From NCBI GenBank assembly GCA_050181465.1, contig JBFXDD010000058.1, positions 1 through 21,272 of the forward strand: a stretch of 21,272 nucleotides of DNA, in the 5' to 3' direction. The notes below the pieces were generated by a model. That model saw only the letters and a list, made by a program, of their open reading frames with translations, made no database searches and had not been told where the DNA came from. Shown in pieces: positions 1-7,045 of the stretch; within the stretch, counting starts at the first letter, position 1; each line of letters starts with the position of its first letter. Made by a program: the position numbers and the translations under genes. This DNA comes from JACRLW01 sp050181465 (GTDB lineage: Bacteria > Planctomycetota > UBA1135 > UBA2386).

Positions 1-2
1 AG

Positions 3-305
3 CTGCTCATCACTCCGCTCGCCTACATCCGCGGACGGACACTCCAGCGCATCTTCTTCATCGTCGACGAGGCGCAGAACCTGACGCCACATGAAGTGAA
101 GACGATCATCACGCGCGCCGGCGAAGGTACGAAGATCGTGCTGACCGGCGACATCCACCAGATCGACCATCCCTATCTCGACTCGCGAAGCAACGGGATC
201 TCGTACCTCATCCATCGGATGGTCGGACAGAGGATCTACGCGCACGTGACGCTCGAGAAGGGCGAGCGCAGTGAGCTCGCGGACCTCGCGAGTCAGTTGC
301 TCTGA
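3..305 (+). CDS. PhoH-family ATPase, C-terminal part (5' end outside window)
   Basis: The frame is open from the window edge to TGA at 303-305 and gives the last 100 residues. It contains a Walker B-type segment FFIVDEAQNLTPHE followed by TIITRAGEGTKIVLTGD, IDHPYLD and SNGISYLIHRM, a run typical of the PhoH/YlaK P-loop ATPase family. The Walker A motif would lie upstream, outside the window. PhoH proteins are cytosolic NTPases, often linked to RNA metabolism; the longer PhoH2-type forms carry an N-terminal PIN nuclease domain, which cannot be judged here. The gene converges on the histidine kinase gene. The stop codon sits inside a 12-nt perfect palindrome at 303-314. The family call is strong, but which subtype it is stays open. 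Confidence 0.9.
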   Translation: MLITPLAYIRGRTLQRIFFIVDEAQNLTPHEVKTIITRAGEGTKIVLTGDIHQIDHPYLDSRSNGISYLIHRMVGQRIYAHVTLEKGERSELADLASQLL

Positions 306-314
306 TCCGGATCA
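303..314. repeat. 12-nt perfect palindrome over the phoH stop codon
   Basis: TGATCCGGATCA is a perfect palindrome that begins with the stop codon of the PhoH-family gene. It lacks a loop and a T-tract, so it is not a convincing terminator. It may be chance in this GC-rich sequence. Confidence 0.3.
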
Positions 315-328
315 CTCGTGGATGTCTT

Positions 329-368
329 CGGCGATCTCGCGACGACGTTCACGAATAGTCCGGGCTAG
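329..368 (-). repeat. Solo end of the 184-bp CTAG-ended palindromic element
   Basis: These 40 nt are identical to 10719-10758 and, reverse-complemented, to the first 40 nt of the copy at 20823. The sequence ends in CTAG at 365-368. Only this terminal arm is present; the central hairpin and second arm are absent. It fills most of the gap between the convergent phoH-family and histidine kinase genes. The complement of 365-367 is the TAG stop codon of the kinase gene. It could be a deletion remnant, or a short unit able to exist alone as REP sequences do. Confidence 0.88.
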
Positions 369-1504
369 TTCGTTCCGCCGAGACCGTCGGCCTCGTGCGG
401 TTCGGTGCTCGGGATCCGCACGAGGAACGTCGCCCCCGCACCCGGCGCGGACTCGACTCGCACATCGCCGCCGAGTTCGGTGACGATCGAGCGAACCGTC
501 GACAGTCCGAGTCCGGTTCCCTTCCCGGGCGCCTTCGTCGTGAACAAGGGATCAAAGATCCGGCCGGCGATCTCCGGCGCGATCCCGGGACCGTCGTCTC
601 GCACGCCGAGCACAGCACACCGCGTGTCGGTCATGAAGTCGTTCGCAGTGAAGATCTCCACGGTGCCGCCGTCGGCCAGAGCGTCGCGTGCGTTCGCCAC
701 CAGATTCAGCAGGACTTGTCCGATCGCGGTCGGCGATGCGCGGACCTTCGGCGCTGCGCTGCCCAGTGCCAACACCAAGCGACGCCGATCCCCGAGCAGC
801 GAGCGCAGGAGATGGTCGAAACGAGTGATGACGTCGTTGAGTGACAACCACTCGACATCGCCGTGGCCGCGACTGAAATCGAGCAGTTGCCTGGTGAGTG
901 CCGCGGCGAACGCGATCGACTCGATGGCGCTCGCGGCCAGCTTGCGCGTGGTCTCGTCGGCGCTCGCTTCGGCGGTGAGCAGTTGCACGTAGCCGAGCAC
1001 TGCGGTCAGCGCGTTGTTGTAGTCGTGGGCGACGCCGCTGGTCAGGCGCCCCAGCGTCTCGAAGCGTCGTGCCGTCGCGATCGCGTCGACGTTGTCGACG
1101 GCGTCGCTCAGCATCAGCGCTCGTTGCCCGAGCGCGAGGAGCGCAGCGAATCGTTCGGGATCGAGATCGGCAACGTTGCCCGAGAACTCCACGACGAGCC
1201 GAGCATCGGTGCTGTCGTGGAGCGGGATCGCCAGTCGTGCGCGTGCAACGCCCTGCGCGGTCTCCCGACGCGTCGCGGATTCGACCACGCGTTCGATTCG
1301 GAGCGATGCGAGACCTAACGAGCTCGCACCGCCGACGAGGAGAGCGGCGAGGGTGCGGTTGGGTGCGTGCCCCTGGCGCAGTGCGTCCTCGGTCGCTCGG
1401 AGCAAGCGATCGACTGCAATCGCCGCACCGCCCTGCTCGGGAGGATGAGAGGCGACTCCGTGGGCGAGTCGCTGCGCGGCGGCGGGCGTCGGATCGGGGT
1501 GCAT
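365..1504 (-). CDS. Sensor histidine kinase (HisKA-HATPase_c)
   Basis: This is a 379-residue two-component kinase with no predicted membrane segment, so probably cytosolic. The first ~140 residues resemble a degenerate GAF-like sensor region. The phosphoacceptor is His160 in GRLTSGVAHDYNN. The ATPase domain has the N box NLVANARDAL, D box DDGPGI, F box DPLFTTK and G box GTGLGLST, so it should be active. No response regulator is adjacent, so it is an orphan here. I chose the ATG at 1504 because a good promoter (TTGCCA, 16 nt, TATCGT) lies 20-50 nt upstream. The open frame extends to a TTG at 1582, but that start lies upstream of this promoter and adds only low-complexity sequence. The stop TAG is supplied by the repeat end at 365-368. 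Confidence 0.9.
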   Translation of the reverse strand: MHPDPTPAAAQRLAHGVASHPPEQGGAAIAVDRLLRATEDALRQGHAPNRTLAALLVGGASSLGLASLRIERVVESATRRETAQGVARARLAIPLHDSTDARLVVEFSGNVADLDPERFAALLALGQRALMLSDAVDNVDAIATARRFETLGRLTSGVAHDYNNALTAVLGYVQLLTAEASADETTRKLAASAIESIAFAAALTRQLLDFSRGHGDVEWLSLNDVITRFDHLLRSLLGDRRRLVLALGSAAPKVRASPTAIGQVLLNLVANARDALADGGTVEIFTANDFMTDTRCAVLGVRDDGPGIAPEIAGRIFDPLFTTKAPGKGTGLGLSTVRSIVTELGGDVRVESAPGAGATFLVRIPSTEPHEADGLGGTN

Positions 1505-1524
1505 GCGAGCGCGATGACCCGTGG

Positions 1525-1552
1525 ACGATAAGGGCGCAAGGGCCGATGGCAA
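1525..1552 (-). promoter_or_regulatory. Sigma70-type promoter for the histidine kinase
   Basis: On the minus strand, TTGCCA (1547-1552) and TATCGT (1525-1530) are separated by 16 nt. They match the -35 consensus at 5 of 6 positions and the -10 at 4 of 6. The expected transcription start is about 14 nt before the ATG at 1504, which favours that start over the TTG at 1582. This is by inspection only. Confidence 0.5.
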
Positions 1553-1598
1553 CGAGCCGGTCGCAGCGGACGCCCCTCGCAACGTGGTTCCCCGTCGC

Positions 1599-1604
1599 TA
1601 CAGT
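1599..1604 (+). promoter_or_regulatory. Possible -10 element of a leaderless TerB-like transcript
   Basis: CGCTACAGT places a -10-like TACAGT only 8 nt before the ATG at 1613, and no Shine-Dalgarno lies between. Transcription would begin at or within a few bases of the start codon. Similar CGCTAC..T sequences precede the M48 peptidase gene (4250-4255, minus strand) and the GNAT gene (18095-18100). No clear -35 is present. Confidence 0.35.
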
Positions 1605-1612
1605 CCCGATTC

Positions 1613-1936
1613 ATGCAGAGTCTCTCCCGCGCCGACCGCCTGCGACTCCTCGAGTTCGTCTGCTCGTTCGCGTGGACCGACCTGCGGGTCTCGCAGCGCG
1701 AGCGGACCTTCGTGGCGCGCCTGGTCGAAGTGCTCGGTCTCGATGATGACGAACGTCGTCAGGTCGCGCGCTGGTTGGAGGTCCCTCCGGCGCCCGAGCA
1801 GGTGGACCCCACGGAGATCCCGCTGGCGCACCGTCAGCTCTTCCTCGAGGCGGCGCGCCGCGTGGTGGCCGCCGACGGTGTCAATCCTGCCGAGCGCGAC
1901 GCGCTGGATTTGTTCTCCGACCTGATTTCCTCATGA
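1613..1936 (+). CDS. TerB-like small alpha-helical protein
   Basis: This 107-residue protein has the layout of the TerB/tellurite-resistance-like fold: RLRLLEFVCSFAWTDLRVSQRERTFVARL, then a second helical half containing RRVVAADGVNPAERDALDLFSDL. Both halves carry the acidic turn (DLRVSQRE and DGVNPAE) typical of this family. Related domains occur as cytosolic or membrane-associated modules; the biochemical role is not settled, and tellurite resistance should not be assumed from the name. The stop TGA overlaps the ATG of the next gene by 4 nt (1933-1936), so the two are translationally coupled. No Shine-Dalgarno is evident, and a -10-like TACAGT lies 8 nt upstream of the start. Confidence 0.75.
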   Translation: MQSLSRADRLRLLEFVCSFAWTDLRVSQRERTFVARLVEVLGLDDDERRQVARWLEVPPAPEQVDPTEIPLAHRQLFLEAARRVVAADGVNPAERDALDLFSDLISS

Positions 1937-2877
1937 GTTCTTTCCGCGCTTCGTTCGTGCCGAGTCGAATCGGCCTCTTCGGTGTCATCGCACTCGCGGC
2001 GGGACTCTCCGCTTGCGGCGCTTCCGGCGATTCGACCACTGCGCGTCGTCTGGAGGAGGTCGGCTTCTCCACCCCCGAGTCCGCCGTGCACGACACGGTG
2101 GCGGACCTCTACTACGTGAGCAACATCGACGGCGACCCCTTCGAGAAGGACGACAACGGCTTCATTTCCAAGGTGTCGCCGGACGGCCGCGTGCTGAGTC
2201 TGCGTTGGATCGACGGAGCCAGCGAGGACGTGTCGCTCGACGCACCCAAAGGTCTGGCGATCATCGGCGACGAGATCTGGGTCGCGGACATCGACAAGCT
2301 GCGAAGTTTCGATCGCGCGACCGGCGCGCCGAAGCAGTCGATCCCGATTCCCGGCGCGAACTTCTTGAACGACGTCTGTGCCGGACCCGATGGCTCCATC
2401 CTGGTCAGTGACTCCGGCTTCTCGCCCGGATTCACAGCGAGCGGTGCGGATGCGATCTGGAGCGTCACTCCCAAGGCCGACGGCGAGCCCGCCATTGCGA
2501 CGATCGCGCGCGGCGTGGACCTCGCGAACCCCAACGGCATCCTGCGCGGTGTGCGCGGGGACTTGTTCTGCGTGGACTGGACGCGCGGCGAATTCGTGCT
2601 GGTCACCGAGTCCGGTCGGCGCGAGGCGCCGGTGAAGTTGCCCGCCGCACAGCTCGACGGCCTCGTGCGGCTCGACGACGGCCGCTGGCTCGTCTCGAGC
2701 TGGGCTGGTCGTTGCGTCTACTCGGTGACCACGAAGGGTGAGGTCGCCGAGCTGTTCAGTGAACTCGACCAGCCGGCGGACATCGGCATCGACAACAGGC
2801 GCAAGCTGCTGTTGGTGCCGCTGTTCGGTAGCAACGCGCTCGTCATCCTGCCGATTCCGCCGCTGTCCGCGAAGTGA
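1933..2877 (+). CDS. Beta-propeller (SMP-30/gluconolactonase-like) lipoprotein
   Basis: This 314-residue protein has a signal peptide ending in a lipobox, LSAC, with the lipidated cysteine at residue 28; it should be anchored to a membrane on the exported side. The rest is a series of blade-like repeats: GFSTPESAVHDTVADLYYVSN, APKGLAIIGDEIWVADIDKLRSFD, NDVCAGPDGSILVSD, NPNGILRGVRGDLFCVDW, LDGLVRLDDGRWLVSSW and QPADIGIDNRRKLLLVP. These match the six-bladed SMP-30/NHL/gluconolactonase propellers. Whether it is an enzyme or a binding scaffold cannot be read from the sequence. It overlaps the TerB-like gene by 4 nt, and its stop faces that of rnhA 26 nt away. Confidence 0.83.
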   Translation: MSSFRASFVPSRIGLFGVIALAAGLSACGASGDSTTARRLEEVGFSTPESAVHDTVADLYYVSNIDGDPFEKDDNGFISKVSPDGRVLSLRWIDGASEDVSLDAPKGLAIIGDEIWVADIDKLRSFDRATGAPKQSIPIPGANFLNDVCAGPDGSILVSDSGFSPGFTASGADAIWSVTPKADGEPAIATIARGVDLANPNGILRGVRGDLFCVDWTRGEFVLVTESGRREAPVKLPAAQLDGLVRLDDGRWLVSSWAGRCVYSVTTKGEVAELFSELDQPADIGIDNRRKLLLVPLFGSNALVILPIPPLSAK

Positions 2878-2903
2878 ATCGCCGGGCGCGGACGGTCGGG
2901 CGA

Positions 2904-3422
2904 TCAGCGTCGTCCCGCCCGCTCGGCGACATAGAAGGCGTCTTCGAGCAAGTCGCTACGTCCGGCCGCTGCGTTCGCGATGGCGTCGCAACGCTCGTTG
3001 TCGGGGTCGCCGGCGTGACCCTTCACGTGCAGCCACTTCACGCGGTGGGGGCGAACGGCGACGAGCAGCCGCTGCCACAGGTCTTGGTTCTTGACCGGTT
3101 CGCCGCTCGACGTCCGCCAGCCCTTGCGCTGCCAACCCGCGATCCAGCGCTTCGACATCGCATCGATCAGATAGCGGGAGTCCGAGCGCAGGAGGACGTG
3201 AGCGGGCTCGGTCAAGGCCTCCAGGCCGACGATCGCGCCGAGCATCTCCATGCGGTTGTTGGTGGTCAGTCGGTAACCTCCCGACAGTTCCGTGACGATG
3301 CCGTTCGCGCGCAGCACGATGCCGAAGCCGCCCGGTCCAGGGTTGCCCAGACACGCGCCGTCGCTGGAGATCGTGACCGAAGGAAGTTCGCGGGGGGTGT
3401 CGAAGAGCGGGAGGTCGGTCAC
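2904..3422 (-). CDS. rnhA: Ribonuclease HI
   Basis: This 172-residue cytosolic enzyme cleaves the RNA strand of RNA-DNA hybrids with two Mg2+ ions. All active-site residues are visible: Asp21 in SSDGACLGNPGPGG, Glu59 in TTNNRMEML, Asp81 in RSDSRYLID, His136 in KGHAGDPDNERC and Asp146. The basic protrusion around WIAGWQRKGWRTSSGEPVKNQDLW fits the E. coli-type enzyme. A short N-terminal extension (residues 1-14) and a ~20-residue C-terminal tail make it slightly longer than the ~155-residue norm. It starts with GTG inside the stop of the M48 peptidase gene (GTGA overlap at 3419-3422), so its translation is coupled to that gene. Confidence 0.96.
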   Translation of the reverse strand: MTDLPLFDTPRELPSVTISSDGACLGNPGPGGFGIVLRANGIVTELSGGYRLTTNNRMEMLGAIVGLEALTEPAHVLLRSDSRYLIDAMSKRWIAGWQRKGWRTSSGEPVKNQDLWQRLLVAVRPHRVKWLHVKGHAGDPDNERCDAIANAAAGRSDLLEDAFYVAERAGRR

Positions 3423-4243
3423 GACTTCCTCGGCAACTGGATGCGCTTGCCACCCTCCTCGGCCACGATCTTGGGGATCAGATTTCGCAGCTCCTCGGCG
3501 CGGCGCATCGGGTCGGGGTGGGTGCTCATGAACTCCGGCGTGCCGCCGCCGCCGAGCTGTGCCATACGCTCCCAGAGTTTGGGCGCTTCTTCGGGGTTGT
3601 AACCCGCGCGCACCAGGTAGCGGAGGCCGATCTCGTCGGCCTCACTCTCGTGCTTGCGACTGAACGGCAGCAGCACGCCGACTTGGGCGCCCATTCCTAG
3701 TGCCTGCATGACGCCTTCTCGCGTCGCGTTGTCCATGTCGGTCCACTGCGCCAACGCACCGCCCGCGACCGCGAGCACCAGTTCGCCGACCATGCCCTGA
3801 CTCATGCGTTCGTTGCCGTGCTCCGCCGTCGCGTGCGCGACTTCGTGGCCCATCACCGCGGCGAGTGCATCCTCGTTCTGCGTGACCTTCAAGATGCCGG
3901 TGTAGACGGCCACTTTGCCGCCGGGCAGACAGAATGCGTTCACGACATCCGGCGCATCGAGCAATCGGAACTCCCAGGCGTAGTCCTTGCCCGAGGCCTT
4001 GGCGATGCGCTGGCCGATGCGCTGCACCATGTCGTAGTCCTTCCCGCTCGTGATGACCGTGTACTTCCCGGACGTCTCCGAGTCGTAAGCGGAGGCGCCG
4101 AGCTCCGTCATGTAGGAGTCAGGGAAGAACGCGATGCGCCGACGGCCGGTCTCACCGACCATCGAGCACGCAGTCAGCGCCAACGCGCAACACCACATGA
4201 GGAGGAGTCCGACGAAGTGTCGGCTCGGGAGCAAGTCTCGCAT
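3419..4243 (-). CDS. M48-family zinc metalloprotease lipoprotein
   Basis: This 274-residue protein has a signal peptide (residues 8-25 hydrophobic) and lipobox LTAC with Cys26. The gluzincin motif HEVAH is at 133-137 and the third zinc ligand is Glu199 in ESEADEIG. STHPDPMRRAEEL near the C-terminus is typical of the M48C/LoiP-YcaL-BepA group, which degrades or helps assemble outer-membrane proteins in the periplasm. The open frame extends to a GTG at 4303, but the ATG at 4243 gives a proper lipoprotein signal peptide and lies 6 nt after a -10-like TACCCT, so I chose it. The gene overlaps rnhA by GTGA and is divergent from the methyltransferase gene. Confidence 0.93.
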   Translation of the reverse strand: MRDLLPSRHFVGLLLMWCCALALTACSMVGETGRRRIAFFPDSYMTELGASAYDSETSGKYTVITSGKDYDMVQRIGQRIAKASGKDYAWEFRLLDAPDVVNAFCLPGGKVAVYTGILKVTQNEDALAAVMGHEVAHATAEHGNERMSQGMVGELVLAVAGGALAQWTDMDNATREGVMQALGMGAQVGVLLPFSRKHESEADEIGLRYLVRAGYNPEEAPKLWERMAQLGGGGTPEFMSTHPDPMRRAEELRNLIPKIVAEEGGKRIQLPRKS

Positions 4244-4249
4244 GACGAG

Positions 4250-4255
4250 AGGGTA
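4250..4255 (-). promoter_or_regulatory. Possible -10 element of a leaderless M48 peptidase transcript
   Basis: On the minus strand CGCTACCCT is followed after 6 nt by the ATG at 4243. The spacing implies a leaderless or near-leaderless mRNA, and no Shine-Dalgarno is seen. It resembles the sites before the TerB-like and GNAT genes. Confidence 0.3.
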
Positions 4256-4317
4256 GCGAGTCCGAGCACGCGGGGTAGACGCGAGCCTCGTCGTCCCCGA
4301 CACTTCGGCGCCGCTGC

Positions 4318-4935
4318 ATGGACTGGCAACAGCGTTACACCACCCTCGATACGCCCTGGGACTTGCGGCAGATCACACCGCCGCTCGCCGCGGTTCTGCG
4401 CGCGGGGACCCTGGACGGGCTCGGGGTTCCGCGCGGCGGTCGCGTCGCGGTTCCCGGCTGTGGCCGCGGTCACGATCTGCGCGCGTTCGCGCGCGCCGGC
4501 TATCGAGTGACCGGCTTCGATCTCGCGCCTGGAGCCGTCGCGGAAGCGCGCGCGCTCTTGGCGCTCAATCGCGTGGCCGACGTCGACGTGTATTGCCGAG
4601 ACTTGTTCGGACTCGATGCCGAGTTCGAGCGAAGCTTCGATCTGGTCTTCGACTACACCTGCTTGTGCGCGCTTCCGCCGCATCTACGCGGCGCCTACGG
4701 TCGCGCCGTCGCCGCCCTCTTGGCGCCGGGTGGGCTCTGGTTGGGCCTCGCCTATCCGTTGCAGCCGCTGCCCGGCCGTGACCCGACCGATGGGCCGCCG
4801 TTCCTGTTGAGCTTCGAGTCCATTCGCGACGCGCTGGGTGCCGGCTTTCGACTCGTCACCGACTTCGACGCCGTCGACAGCGTGCCGCTCCGCGCCGGAT
4901 CCGAGCGATGGTTCGTGTTTCGGCGGATCGATTGA
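4318..4935 (+). CDS. Class I SAM-dependent methyltransferase, TPMT-like
   Basis: This 205-residue cytosolic protein begins MDWQQRYTTLDTPWDL, matching the W..RW...TPWD start of thiopurine/thiol methyltransferase-like proteins. The SAM-binding glycine loop is VPGCGRGHDL (residues 45-54), followed by GYRVTGFDLAPGAVAEA for the ribose-binding acidic strand and FDLVFDYTCLCALPPHLR as motif II. This family methylates sulphur, selenium or halide nucleophiles; the substrate cannot be told from sequence. The start ATG matches the family N-terminus closely. The gene is divergent from the M48 gene and converges on the zinc-ribbon gene. No Shine-Dalgarno is evident. Confidence 0.85.
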   Translation: MDWQQRYTTLDTPWDLRQITPPLAAVLRAGTLDGLGVPRGGRVAVPGCGRGHDLRAFARAGYRVTGFDLAPGAVAEARALLALNRVADVDVYCRDLFGLDAEFERSFDLVFDYTCLCALPPHLRGAYGRAVAALLAPGGLWLGLAYPLQPLPGRDPTDGPPFLLSFESIRDALGAGFRLVTDFDAVDSVPLRAGSERWFVFRRID

Positions 4936-5009
4936 GTTCGCGGGATCCCTGCGTCCGCGGAGTAGCACGTGGGCTGCACCAAGATCCCCCGCGGTTCGGC
5001 GAAGTCGAC

Positions 5010-5285
5010 TCACGGACTCGCATCTCGCGCTGCGAGGCACTGCGCGAGTGCGGTCAGGCGACGCGCGGACTCGCTCTCCAGGAGGCTGCGACTTCGACTC
5101 GCCAGAGTAGCCGCGGTCTGGAAGTCACCCGCCAACAGTGCTTGCCATCCAGCCTTGCGCGATCGCCATGCGGCTGCCAGGAGTGTGAGGTACTCGGTGA
5201 GATCGGCCTGGCAGCGGCCACAGCTCGTCTCGCCGCGCACGCGGGCGGAGCAGACCGGGCAACGCAGCTCGTCCGATGACGTCAC
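5010..5285 (-). CDS. Small zinc-ribbon protein, last gene of the Hsp70 operon
   Basis: This 91-residue protein opens with two Cys pairs, CPVC and CGRC, separated by 10 residues, which would bind one zinc ion. The remainder is a helical hairpin with a TPR-like look (AGWQALLAGDFQTAATLASRSRSLL). It starts with GTG inside the stop of the Hsp70 gene (GTGA, 5282-5285), so it belongs to that operon. Zinc ribbons also occur in DnaJ-type co-chaperones, so a role in presenting clients to the Hsp70 is possible, but that is inference from position. I do not recognise a named family. Confidence 0.7.
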   Translation of the reverse strand: MTSSDELRCPVCSARVRGETSCGRCQADLTEYLTLLAAAWRSRKAGWQALLAGDFQTAATLASRSRSLLESESARRLTALAQCLAARDASP

Positions 5286-7045
5286 GCTTCCTCTACATAG
5301 TGGATGAGGTCCTCGAGCTCGTCGCCGCTCGAGAGTCCGAGTTCTCGATCGTCGTCGGCTATGGCATCGAGTGCTCGCTGGATCAGCATCTCGGCGTCAT
5401 CGCGATCTGCCGCCGCCATCCGATCGGTCAGCGATCGAGCGCGCTCGATCAGTTCGCGTAGGGCCGCGACCCAGGTCGGAGTCGCGGTGTCGCGGTCGTC
5501 ACTCTCGGTGGGAGACGCCGCTCGATCGTCGACATCGGCCACCGACGGGGCAAATAGCGCGAGCGTGCGCGCGCGTGCCGCCGTGAGATCAGACTCGCTC
5601 ATCCGAGTCGTTGCGCCTTCGAATCGGGCCTTCGAGGTGTGACCGGTGACGGGGTCGGACACGCTGACCTCGAGGATGCCGTCGAGTCCCAACGAGAATC
5701 GGAACACAACCGGGCTGCACGCGGGTCGTGGGGATAGACCGTCGGCGAGGAAGCGACCGACGAGGAGATTCTGTCGCGGATCCTGGTGCTCGCCTTGGAA
5801 GATCCGAGCCTCCACGGCGCTTTGGTTGTTGCGGACTGTGAAGAAATTTCGCGAACGCACGACGGGAAGTGGTGTGCCGCGTTCGATCAGGGGGACGAAT
5901 ACCTCGTCACCCAGTTCATCATCCAAGGAGTCCAGTGCGCTGGCGCCGAAGGTGTAAGGCGTGACGTCGACGAGCACGCGTCCGGTGGCGACCCCTTGTG
6001 CTTGAGCTCCCGCGATCGCCGCGCCGAGCGCGACACAGAGGTCGGGGTGCACGTCGCGTCGAGGCGGGCTTCCCAGGAGTTGCGTCAACTTCTCGGCGAC
6101 GCGCGGAGTGCGCGTTTGACCGCCGACCAGCAATACGTCGTCGACCTCCGCGAGCGAGCGACCGGACCTGAGCAGGGCTTCCTGAACGCTGTCCAAGGTG
6201 CGATCGAGGAGAGGCTCGATCGCCGACTCGAACTCTTCGCGGTCGATGCGCGCGTCGAGATGGATCGGATCGGTTCCCGCAGTCAGGAACTCCTCTCGAA
6301 CCCGCACGCTGACCTCCTCGGTGAGCTTGCACTTCGCTCGCTCCGCCGCTTCGAGCACCCGGGCTCGCCCGACGGCATCGAGCTCGTGCGCACGAGGCAG
6401 GCCGCTCAGCAGGCGCTGAACGAGGAGTTCATCGAAGTCGTCGCCGCCGAGTCTCACGTCTCCATGGCTGGCGAGTACCTCGGTGAGTTCGCCGTCGGTG
6501 GTGACGATCGAGACGTCGAACGTACCGCCGCCGAGATCGTACACGAGCAGCGTTCGTTCGCGTCCGCGCTCGCCGGCGTCGAACGCCAGCGCGGCGGCGG
6601 TCGGCTCGTTGATGAGTCGCACGACTTCCAATCCGGCGATCTCTCCGGCAGCCCGAGTCGCTGCGCGCTGGGCATCCTGAAAGAAGGCAGGCACCGTGAT
6701 GACGACTCGCCGAACCGGAATCCCCGAGGCGAGCTGAGCTCCACGACAGAGCTCCTTCAGGATCAATGCGGAAACCTCCGGCGGTGCAAGTTCGTGGTGC
6801 GCCAGTCGGATCCGATCGCTCGATCCCATTCTGCGTTTGACCGACGAGATCGTGCGATCCGGAAATGCCGCACGCTGGTTGCGTGCGCGGTTGCCGACCA
6901 GCAGTTGACCAGTCGGATCGAAGCCGACCACGGAGGGCACGATCGGCGAGCCGTCGATCGCCAAGACCTCCGGTTTGCCGTCCCTCACGACCGCGATGAC
7001 CGAGTTCGTCGTGCCGAGGTCGATCCCGAAAATTGGCTCACTCAT
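5282..7045 (-). CDS. Hsp70-family chaperone (DnaK-like, divergent)
   Basis: This 587-residue protein has a complete nucleotide-binding domain: FGIDLGTTNSVIAVV (6-20), Lys70 at the catalytic-lysine position, ITVPAFF (116-122), INEPTAAAL (145-153), YDLGGGTFD (169-177) and LLVGGQTRTP. A DnaK-like linker VLVDVTPYTFG and a beta substrate-binding domain follow (PLIERGTPLPVVRSRNFFTV, ARIFQGEH, FSLGLDGILEVSV). The C-terminal lid is shorter than in the ~640-residue DnaK and very acidic at the end, and it lacks the EEVD-like tail. Sequence and operon suggest a dedicated second Hsp70 rather than the housekeeping DnaK. It overlaps both neighbours by 4 nt (ATGA upstream, GTGA downstream). Confidence 0.93.
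   Translation of the reverse strand: MSEPIFGIDLGTTNSVIAVVRDGKPEVLAIDGSPIVPSVVGFDPTGQLLVGNRARNQRAAFPDRTISSVKRRMGSSDRIRLAHHELAPPEVSALILKELCRGAQLASGIPVRRVVITVPAFFQDAQRAATRAAGEIAGLEVVRLINEPTAAALAFDAGERGRERTLLVYDLGGGTFDVSIVTTDGELTEVLASHGDVRLGGDDFDELLVQRLLSGLPRAHELDAVGRARVLEAAERAKCKLTEEVSVRVREEFLTAGTDPIHLDARIDREEFESAIEPLLDRTLDSVQEALLRSGRSLAEVDDVLLVGGQTRTPRVAEKLTQLLGSPPRRDVHPDLCVALGAAIAGAQAQGVATGRVLVDVTPYTFGASALDSLDDELGDEVFVPLIERGTPLPVVRSRNFFTVRNNQSAVEARIFQGEHQDPRQNLLVGRFLADGLSPRPACSPVVFRFSLGLDGILEVSVSDPVTGHTSKARFEGATTRMSESDLTAARARTLALFAPSVADVDDRAASPTESDDRDTATPTWVAALRELIERARSLTDRMAAADRDDAEMLIQRALDAIADDDRELGLSSGDELEDLIHYVEEA

Noticed and set aside
1505..1582. N-terminal extension of the histidine kinase from a TTG codon
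   Set aside because: The extension is low in protein-like character and its start lies upstream of the promoter at 1525-1552, so the ATG at 1504 is preferred.
2878..2903. Terminator between the propeller lipoprotein and rnhA
   Set aside because: The 26-nt gap is G/C-rich but forms no stem of convincing length and has no T-tract on either strand.
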